Shown here in pieces: positions 58,662 through 64,000 of a stretch of DNA of 64,000 bases. The notes below the pieces were generated by a model. It had not been told where the DNA came from and made no database searches. It saw only the letters and a list, made by a program, of their open reading frames with translations. Source of the stretch: DTU063 sp001512695 (GTDB taxonomy: Bacteria > Bacillota > Thermosediminibacteria > Thermosediminibacterales > Tepidanaerobacteraceae); contig JBASOM010000098.1 of assembly GCA_049658265.1 (NCBI GenBank), forward strand, positions 1-64,000. The letters run 5' to 3'. The translations under genes and the position numbers were made by a program. How positions within the stretch are numbered: position 1 is the stretch's first letter; each line of letters opens with the position of its first letter.

Positions 58662-59185
58662 CAGTACTGGTTATAATCCTTGGCTTTGCAGCACTGTATA
58701 ACAATATAGGTTGGTTTATGAGATACATATATCCACTAAAATACGAGCAATCAATTGTTAGCCATGCTAAAGAGTATGATGTGGACCCATACCTTGTTGC
58801 TTCGGTCATTAAAGTTGAGAGCAACTTCTCCCCTAAAGTCGTATCAAAACAGGGAGCTATTGGCCTTATGCAAATTATGCCTAAAACTGCCATTTGGGCG
58901 GCACAGCAGATGGGGATTGAAGATTTTCAGATAGAAAAGCTTCAAAACCCGGATTTAAACATAAAGATAGGGACCTGGTACTTATCCTCGCTGCTGCGCG
59001 AGTTTGATAACAATACGATCCTTGCCCTTGCGGCATATAACGGAGGTCGGGGAAATGTGGCTAAATGGCTGGCCCAAGGCAGGATGCAGCAAAATGAAGA
59101 TGACATCCCTTTTCCTGAGACCAGGAATTTCGTAATGCGAGTCAAAAGGTCCTACAAATGGTACAGGCGCCTGTACAATTTGTGA
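58643..59185 (+). CDS. Lytic transglycosylase (SLT domain)
   Basis: The 180-residue protein has an N-terminal membrane anchor (about 4-20, LVAVLVIILGFAALY) and an SLT catalytic domain: catalytic Glu in VIKVESNFSP, then SKQGAIGLMQIMPKTA and ALAAYNGGRGNVAKWL. It cleaves peptidoglycan glycan strands outside the membrane. The GTG start at 58643 overlaps coaE by 19 bp, indicating translational coupling. The polA-coaE-SLT order is common in Clostridia. Confidence 0.93.
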   Translation: MSKKLVAVLVIILGFAALYNNIGWFMRYIYPLKYEQSIVSHAKEYDVDPYLVASVIKVESNFSPKVVSKQGAIGLMQIMPKTAIWAAQQMGIEDFQIEKLQNPDLNIKIGTWYLSSLLREFDNNTILALAAYNGGRGNVAKWLAQGRMQQNEDDIPFPETRNFVMRVKRSYKWYRRLYNL

Positions 59186-59285
59186 GTTGGCAGGCTTATA
59201 GACTTTATTGGCTTTATGGATATAATTATATAGTATAGTAATCATTGATATGAAACACAAAAACATTGAGAGAGAGGTTTGTTGG

Positions 59286-60320
59286 ATGGAAGAAATTAAA
59301 ACATTAAGAGATGTAAAAAACATTAAAGTTGATTCGAAGAGACGGTTGCATTCTGCTGATCACGATGAAATCTTAGCAGGCATGACTACGGATATATACT
59401 TTATTAAAACAATGGAAATTCTACGCCATATGGGCCTTTCCCAAAAAGAAGTTGTAGCAGAAGTTTTTCCCAGAAGGCCTGGGGTGTTGTGCGGTACACA
59501 GGAGGTCCTGAACCTTTTGCATGACAAGAATCTTGAGATATATGCACTGCCCGAAGGGGAGACCTTTGAGGCAAAAGAAACGGTGATGAGGATTAAGGGA
59601 TCCTATGAGGAATTTGGCATATATGAGACGGTTCTTTTAGGTATGATGGCACATCCAAGTGCTTGGGCAACTGCTGCAAGAGAGTGTCGGGAAGCAGCAG
59701 GGCAAAGACCTTTTATATGCTTCGGTGCTAGGCATGTCCATCCGGCCGTAGCGCCGGTCATGGAAAGAGCCGCAGTTATAGGTGGTGCGGATAATGCCAG
59801 CTGTATTTTAGCAGCCAAACTGTTAGGCAGAGAACCTTCAGGGACCATTCCTCATGCCGCCATGATAGTTGCAGGAGATACCGTTTCTGTAGCCAAAACC
59901 TACAACGAGATTATGCCTGACGATTCTCCCAGGATAATTCTGGTTGACACGTTTAAAGATGAGGCAGAAGAAGCTCTGAATGTAGCAGAAGCTTTGGGAA
60001 AAGACCTAGAAGGTATAAGGCTTGATACACCTAGTGAGCGGGGTGGAGTAACACCGGGACTGGTCCATGAGATAAGAAATCGATTAAATCAAAAAGGATA
60101 TGATTATGTAAAGATTTTTGTATCAGGGGGGCTTACTCCGGAAAGGATAAGGACACTTATTGAGGCAGGTGCTGATGCCTTTGGCGTGGGAAGCTACATA
60201 TCCGGTGCCACTCCAATTGATATGACTATGGATTTAAAAATGGTAGATGGAACACCAGTTGCTAAAAGGGGCCGGATACCCGGATTACAGGACAATCCAA
60301 AGCTCGTTAGAATAAAATAA
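59286..60320 (+). CDS. Nicotinate phosphoribosyltransferase
   Basis: The 344-residue protein belongs to the short NAPRTase group (PncB2/archaeal-like). It has SADHDEILAGMTTDIYF near the N-terminus, FICFGARHVHPAVAPVMERAA, the PRPP-related segment LVDTFKDEAEEAL, RLDTPSERGGVTPGLV and FVSGGLTPERIRTLIEAG. It makes nicotinate mononucleotide for NAD salvage. Start 59286 follows GAGAGAGG; a longer frame from 59250 lacks an RBS. Monocistronic, convergent with ndk. Confidence 0.92.
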   Translation: MEEIKTLRDVKNIKVDSKRRLHSADHDEILAGMTTDIYFIKTMEILRHMGLSQKEVVAEVFPRRPGVLCGTQEVLNLLHDKNLEIYALPEGETFEAKETVMRIKGSYEEFGIYETVLLGMMAHPSAWATAARECREAAGQRPFICFGARHVHPAVAPVMERAAVIGGADNASCILAAKLLGREPSGTIPHAAMIVAGDTVSVAKTYNEIMPDDSPRIILVDTFKDEAEEALNVAEALGKDLEGIRLDTPSERGGVTPGLVHEIRNRLNQKGYDYVKIFVSGGLTPERIRTLIEAGADAFGVGSYISGATPIDMTMDLKMVDGTPVAKRGRIPGLQDNPKLVRIK

Positions 60321-60325
60321 ATTAG

Positions 60326-60733
60326 TTATTCTATTTCAGGAAACCAAAGGGCGATTTCCCGCTGTGCGCTTTCAAGGCTGTCTGAAGCATGGACGAGATT
60401 TTCAGTAGTTGATGTCGCAAAGTCTCCTCGTATCGTGCCGGGCAGAGCATCCTCCACTTTAGTGGCACCATTAATTATGCGGGCAAGTTTTATTGCACCA
60501 GGCCCTTCCAGGACCATGGCCATAACAGGTCCTGATGTGATATAAGATATTAGCTCTGAAAAAAAGGGTTTTGATGCGTGTTCCGCGTAGTGTTTTTCAG
60601 CCAAGTCTATTGTGGCATTTACCAGCTTTGCCGCAGAGATTTTTAAACCTTTTTGCTCATAGCGCTCAATTATTCTGCCTACGAGACCACGTTTAATTCC
60701 ATCAGGTTTAATCATGACGAAAGTCTTTTCCAT
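60326..60733 (-). CDS. ndk: Nucleoside-diphosphate kinase
   Basis: The 135-residue protein starts EKTFVMIKPDGIKRGLVGRI and carries the catalytic histidine in ENLVHASDS near residue 115. It also has GPVMAMVLEGPGAI and PGTIRGDFATST. It balances NTP pools by phosphate transfer. It lies 5 bp from the end of the convergent nicotinate phosphoribosyltransferase gene. RBS GAGGTG precedes the ATG at 60733. Confidence 0.97.
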   Translation of the reverse strand: MEKTFVMIKPDGIKRGLVGRIIERYEQKGLKISAAKLVNATIDLAEKHYAEHASKPFFSELISYITSGPVMAMVLEGPGAIKLARIINGATKVEDALPGTIRGDFATSTTENLVHASDSLESAQREIALWFPEIE

Positions 60734-60861
60734 GGTTCACCTCGAAAGTTTTTTATACATATTAGCAAAAAAACGCTTTTAACGCAATAAACATGATAAT
60801 ACACATGATAATTATTGGAATTTGACCACAAATAATCGCTAAGATATAATTTAATTGGTGA

Positions 60862-60896
60862 GGTCGTCGGGGGATTATTTATGTAACCTGACGACC
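60862..60896 (+). promoter_or_regulatory. Stem-loop in the leader of the binding-protein gene
   Basis: GGTCGTCGGG (60862-60871) pairs with CCTGACGACC (60887-60896) with one mismatch. It lies 48 bp before the ATG at 60944. It lacks a T tract, so it is not a standard terminator; it may be an operator or mRNA-stabilising structure. Confidence 0.45.
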
Positions 60897-60943
60897 AACA
60901 TTTATATTCCGATTTATACTTGCTTAACTGATGGGAGGCCCTC

Positions 60944-62557
60944 ATGAAAGCTAAAAAGGTAATAATCCTATTTCTAGTATTGACTTTTTTTATTACTGCT
61001 TGTTCAGAAACGTCTTTAAATCCCGTTGAACAGAATGAAGCAGTTGAACAAGAAAATCCCGGTCCTCCTCAAAGCGGTGGTACCGTAAATTTGGGCATCA
61101 CAAGTGCATTAAATTTGAATCCACTCCTTGCAAATGACGATGAGACAATGGCAATTCAGAGCCTGATTTTCGAAGGCCTTGTGAAAATCAACGCCCAGGG
61201 CATGGTGCAGCCCGCTCTTGCTGAAAGTTGGCAGATCAGCGATGATGGCAAGACCTATACCATAAAGATCAGGTCAGACGTGACGTGGCACAATGGCCAG
61301 ACCTTTTCCTCTGCAGATGTGAAAGCGGTTTTTGACAAAATTATGGAGCTAAAAAGGCAAAAAGGCAACAAGGATTTGCCGGCATACACTGAATTTGACA
61401 ATGTTGAAAGCTATGAAGCTCAGGACAAAAACACCCTTGTTATTACCCTATCCAAGCCCGATGCGGATTTTTTGTATGGATTGAACCGAGGCATACCTTG
61501 GGCGGGTTTTCTAGAAGCTGACGCCCGAGAAAATGAAATGGAAGAGCTGGTGGGCACAGGTCCCTTTAAAGTAGTTGATAGAACAAGCAATTTAGTGACT
61601 TTGAACAGAAATGATGATTACTTTGGCAATGTGCCGTACATCGATGAGATAAATATAAAGGTATATCCTGACAGCACATCCTTAAAAGAAGCATTTGCCA
61701 TCGGCGATGTTGACTTGCTGGCCATTGAACCAATAGACTGGAATGTGTTCGAGGACATGGAAAATGTTTACTTACTACAGTATCCTTCAAGATATTTTGA
61801 ATTTATCGCAATAAACCTTACCAATCCTATCCTTAACGACGTCAATGTGCGTCAGGCCTTACTCATGGGGATTGACAGAAATAGGATTCTGCAGGATACA
61901 ACTTTAGGTAGGGGCATAGTAATTGACGGGCCAATTTTGCCCTTTTCATGGGCCTTTAATTCGCAAATAAGACATGTAACTTATAGCAAAAAAATGGCAG
62001 CACAGCAACTGGAAGAGGCAGGCTGGATAGATGAGGATGATGATGGGATTTTAGAAAAAACCATCGGGAACAAAAAATATAAATTTGAATTTGAACTATT
62101 AGTTAACACCGACAATCCCGCTCGCTACCAGACCGCATCTCACATAGAAAAGAACTTAAAGGATCTCGGCATTTCCGTTAAATTAGTAAACGTCACCTGG
62201 GATGAATTGGTGCAGCGGGTCATGGGCAAAAAGTACGATGCCGCAATAATGGGATGGATGCTGGCTAGCAACCCCGATTTGCGTTTCATGTTTGCCAGCA
62301 GTGAGATAAAAAGCGGGTACAATTTTGTATCCTATTCAAATCCACAGCTTGACGATGTATTGACTAGAGCTGCTACCGACCATGAAGGCCGTAGGGAATT
62401 GTTATACAAAGCCCAGGAGATAATTAACGAGGATTTGCCATATTTGTTTTTGTACAGTCCCAACAAAGTCCTGGCTATAAACAAAAAAATTCAAGGTGTC
62501 AAACCTAATCCGGTGAACATATATTACGACATCAGTGACTGGTGGGTTGATCGATGA
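60944..62557 (+). CDS. Peptide/nickel-type ABC transporter substrate-binding lipoprotein
   Basis: The 537-residue SBP family 5 protein has a lipoprotein signal ending TACS (Cys about 20), then SGGTVNLGITSALNLNPLLA, ESWQISDDGKTYTIKIRSDV, TWHNGQTFSSADVKAVFD, LVGTGPFKVV and NDVNVRQALLMGIDRNRIL, all typical of OppA/DppA-like proteins. It binds oligopeptides or similar ligands outside the cell. No permease or ATPase genes are adjacent, so it must work with components encoded elsewhere. RBS GGGAGG precedes the ATG. Confidence 0.94.
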   Translation: MKAKKVIILFLVLTFFITACSETSLNPVEQNEAVEQENPGPPQSGGTVNLGITSALNLNPLLANDDETMAIQSLIFEGLVKINAQGMVQPALAESWQISDDGKTYTIKIRSDVTWHNGQTFSSADVKAVFDKIMELKRQKGNKDLPAYTEFDNVESYEAQDKNTLVITLSKPDADFLYGLNRGIPWAGFLEADARENEMEELVGTGPFKVVDRTSNLVTLNRNDDYFGNVPYIDEINIKVYPDSTSLKEAFAIGDVDLLAIEPIDWNVFEDMENVYLLQYPSRYFEFIAINLTNPILNDVNVRQALLMGIDRNRILQDTTLGRGIVIDGPILPFSWAFNSQIRHVTYSKKMAAQQLEEAGWIDEDDDGILEKTIGNKKYKFEFELLVNTDNPARYQTASHIEKNLKDLGISVKLVNVTWDELVQRVMGKKYDAAIMGWMLASNPDLRFMFASSEIKSGYNFVSYSNPQLDDVLTRAATDHEGRRELLYKAQEIINEDLPYLFLYSPNKVLAINKKIQGVKPNPVNIYYDISDWWVDR

Positions 62558-62564
62558 AAAATGC

Positions 62565-62593
62565 TTGACACAATGCCAAACAACATATATAAT
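62565..62593 (+). promoter_or_regulatory. Consensus promoter of tRNA-Leu(GAG)
   Basis: TTGACA (62565-62570) and TATAAT (62588-62593) with a 17-bp spacer; the tRNA starts 15 bp after the -10 box. Hexamers and spacing are perfect consensus. Confidence 0.9.
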
Positions 62594-62607
62594 AAATAAT
62601 GCACTGT

Positions 62608-62692
62608 GCGGGGATGGCGGAACTGGCAGACGCGTACGTTTGAGGGGCGTATGGGTTATCCCGTGCGGGTTCAATTCCCGCTCTCCGCACCA
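62608..62692 (+). tRNA. tRNA-Leu (anticodon GAG)
   Basis: The 85-base gene has acceptor GCGGGGA / TCTCCGC, anticodon stem TACGT / GCGTA with loop TTGAGGG, a long variable arm (TGGGTTATCCCG) and encoded CCA. It is a single-gene transcript. Confidence 0.94.
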
Positions 62693-62703
62693 TAAAAAAG
62701 AAA

Positions 62704-62730
62704 TAAAGCCCAACAGGGCTTTTTTATTTT
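62704..62730 (+). terminator. Terminator of tRNA-Leu(GAG)
   Basis: AAAGCCC (62705-62711) pairs with GGGCTTT (62716-62722) over AACA, followed by a run of T. Confidence 0.85.
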
Positions 62731-62755
62731 TGTTTGTTAGTTTACCTAGAGTTGG

Positions 62756-62798
62756 GGCAGCAGGTATTTAAGCCGAATACTTGCTGCCTTTTAGTTTT
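62756..62798. terminator. Second hairpin after tRNA-Leu(GAG)
   Basis: GGCAGCAGGTATT (62756-62768) pairs with AATACTTGCTGCC (62776-62788) with one G-T pair, followed by TTTTAGTTTT. It may be a backup terminator. Confidence 0.65.
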
Positions 62799-63003
62799 GT
62801 GCAGACAGTCCTCTACAACTTTGGTCTATAATCGTCTTGTCTAGTAAAGTGGCAATATAAGACTATCTCCATGCAGATGATGAATTACTCCTATCAAGTA
62901 GACGACAACTGGAACAACAAAACTACAGGGTACTCAAAGGGGAGAGGTTCCCATCTAATTCCATCAATTAGAGTATCTGCTTTGGAGGTATTATGTTATC
63001 CGC
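62799..63003. other. Intergenic stretch, no convincing gene
   Basis: About 200 bp between the hairpin and the end of the aminotransferase gene. A plus-strand frame from about 62863 reads DYLHADDELLLSSRRQLEQQ and continues NYRVLKGERFPSN before a stop, which could be a gene remnant, but I recognise no family and see no RBS. Confidence 0.35.
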
Positions 63004-64000
63004 TTAGATTCCTGACTGTGACTTCAAAAACGCAGAGAATATGGAAAGACCTGTCTTAAACATGTCGCTGTCATTACCAAAGCCAATCCGCAAAAATCCG
63101 GGCATTTCAAAACACTCTCCCGGCAGCATCAGCAGTTTATGTTTTTCATAGAGCCTTTTGCACAGTTCCTCGGTTGTAATATCTATGTTTTTCAAGCGGG
63201 GAAATAGCAGTACGCCAGCCTTGGGCTCAACATACTCAAAGAAATCTTTGTGTTCTTCTAACCACTTTAAGAAAATATCAAGGTTTGCTCTTGCTAAGCT
63301 TAAGTTTCTTTCCATGACTTTATCTACGTTTTTAAGGGCAAAAGTTGCCAGAAAATCATTGATGGGAGAATTGCTAATTGACGTGTAATCCTTCCATCCC
63401 CAACAGGCGTTTACAAGCTCTTTAGGTCCTGCGATCCAACCCAAACGAAGGCCTGAAAGGCCATAGGCTTTTGACATGCTGCCTACACTTATGGCCCTTT
63501 TAGAAAGGCTCCTGCCATGGGCTGGGATGATGTTCGGGTATAAGGCAAAGTCATGATATACTTCGTCACAGAGTACCCAGAAATCCCCTTCTTCAGCCCA
63601 GGAGAGAATTGTTTTAAGCTGACTTTCGGAAATCACGGCCCCGGTAGGATTGTGGGGTATATTAAGCACTATAAATCTGGTCTTTTCGTCAATTAGGCTT
63701 TTCAGCTCATCAATATCAGGTTCATAGCCTTTGTCGATATCCATCTTCCAGTATTTAACCCGGGCCCCACGGGCTTCGGCGGTAGAATACAAGGCCTGGT
63801 ATGCGGGAAACTGGACTATGACCGTGTCACCCGGCTTTACCAGCACATTTGTCACCAAGAAGTCCGCCTCAATGGCGCCGGTTGTAATCAATATATTTTC
63901 CGGCTGGGTATCACGGTAAAAGCCTGCTATTACTTCTCTCAATTCCTGTCTGCCGGTAGTAGGGTTATATCCCAGCTTTAATTTCAAAAGTTCTTCTATC
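63004..64000 (-). CDS. PLP-dependent aminotransferase class I/II, partial at the right edge
   Basis: The visible 332 codons cover most of a fold-type I aminotransferase. The frame continues past the last in-window TTG (63987) to the edge (IEELLKLKLGYNPTTGRQELR), so the first 50-60 residues lie outside. Recognisable parts are the ITTGAIEADFLVTNVL segment, the LNIPHNPTGAVISES motif, CDEVYHDF, the PLP lysine in SVGSMSKAYGLSGLRLGWIAG and FLRIGFGND. The substrate is not predictable; it resembles aspartate/MalY-like or capreomycidine-synthase-like aminotransferases. No neighbour helps. Confidence 0.9.
   Translation of the reverse strand, partial: IEELLKLKLGYNPTTGRQELREVIAGFYRDTQPENILITTGAIEADFLVTNVLVKPGDTVIVQFPAYQALYSTAEARGARVKYWKMDIDKGYEPDIDELKSLIDEKTRFIVLNIPHNPTGAVISESQLKTILSWAEEGDFWVLCDEVYHDFALYPNIIPAHGRSLSKRAISVGSMSKAYGLSGLRLGWIAGPKELVNACWGWKDYTSISNSPINDFLATFALKNVDKVMERNLSLARANLDIFLKWLEEHKDFFEYVEPKAGVLLFPRLKNIDITTEELCKRLYEKHKLLMLPGECFEMPGFLRIGFGNDSDMFKTGLSIFSAFLKSQSGI

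Noticed and set aside
62535..62771. Plus- and minus-strand frames across tRNA-Leu(GAG)
   Set aside because: They read through the tRNA and its terminator and match common tRNA-derived false proteins.

Overview
The window looks like a chromosomal segment of a low-GC, anaerobic, spore-forming Firmicute of the Clostridia. Supporting signs are very strong AGGAGG-type ribosome binding sites, canonical sigma-A promoters with 17-bp spacers, two T-box leaders, a YtxC-family sporulation gene, a hybrid cluster protein, a short-form HisG with HisZ, a proofreading-deficient DNA polymerase I, and no respiratory chain genes. I cannot name the genus with confidence; a Thermoanaerobacterales/Thermosediminibacterales-like organism is a guess.

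Region 1 (1-10513) is a catabolic operon next to the end of an insertion sequence. A SorC-type regulator with a palindromic operator precedes gutM, the three glucitol-family PTS genes (srlA, srlE, srlB), a Rossmann/SAF-domain oxidoreductase, and a complete 2-oxoacid/acetoin-dehydrogenase-like complex (E1alpha, E1beta, E2, E3). No sorbitol-6-phosphate dehydrogenase is present, so the substrate is probably a polyol other than sorbitol. Two decayed genes lie inside the operon: a frameshifted acetamidase/formamidase remnant and a TPP-enzyme gene reduced by an internal in-frame deletion.

Region 2 (10600-24270) is mostly housekeeping: T-box-glyS, uronate isomerase, a phosphohexomutase on the minus strand, and a histidine operon hisZ-G-C-B-A-F-IE that lacks hisD and hisH. 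Next come seven tRNA genes (Val, Asp, Phe, Gly, Cys, Leu, Val) behind a consensus promoter, a 54-residue membrane peptide gene, ytxC and a DUF445 gene.

Region 3 (24357-36154) holds a 1562-residue kinase-like/AAA/GAF/LuxR protein whose kinase domain lacks the catalytic aspartate. On the minus strand follow a DUF3298-type lipoprotein, a beta-propeller-like orphan, and an NhaC-family transporter paired with a cobalamin-dependent methionine synthase lacking the reactivation domain.

Region 4 (36300-44750) contains a DUF2383 ferritin-like protein, an MFS exporter, T-box-thrS, an L20-type leader with infC (AUU start), rpmI and rplT, the potassium uptake pair ktrB/ktrA, an rRNA methyltransferase and tRNA-Leu(CAG).

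Region 5 (44930-64000) contains a CDF transporter, a HAD phosphatase, a YkuD transpeptidase, a CBS-PAS-AAA-Fis regulator without GAFTGA facing hcp, tRNA-Leu(CAA) followed by remnants of a JetA-like (Wadjet) gene and probably a serine recombinase, a radical SAM protein, an ECF sigma factor with an anti-sigma/DUF4349 fusion, polA-coaE-lytic transglycosylase, a nicotinate phosphoribosyltransferase, ndk, an oligopeptide-type binding protein, tRNA-Leu(GAG), and an aminotransferase running off the right edge. The most promising candidates for undescribed biology are the polyol PTS/dehydrogenase-complex operon and the two large regulators with degenerate catalytic motifs.
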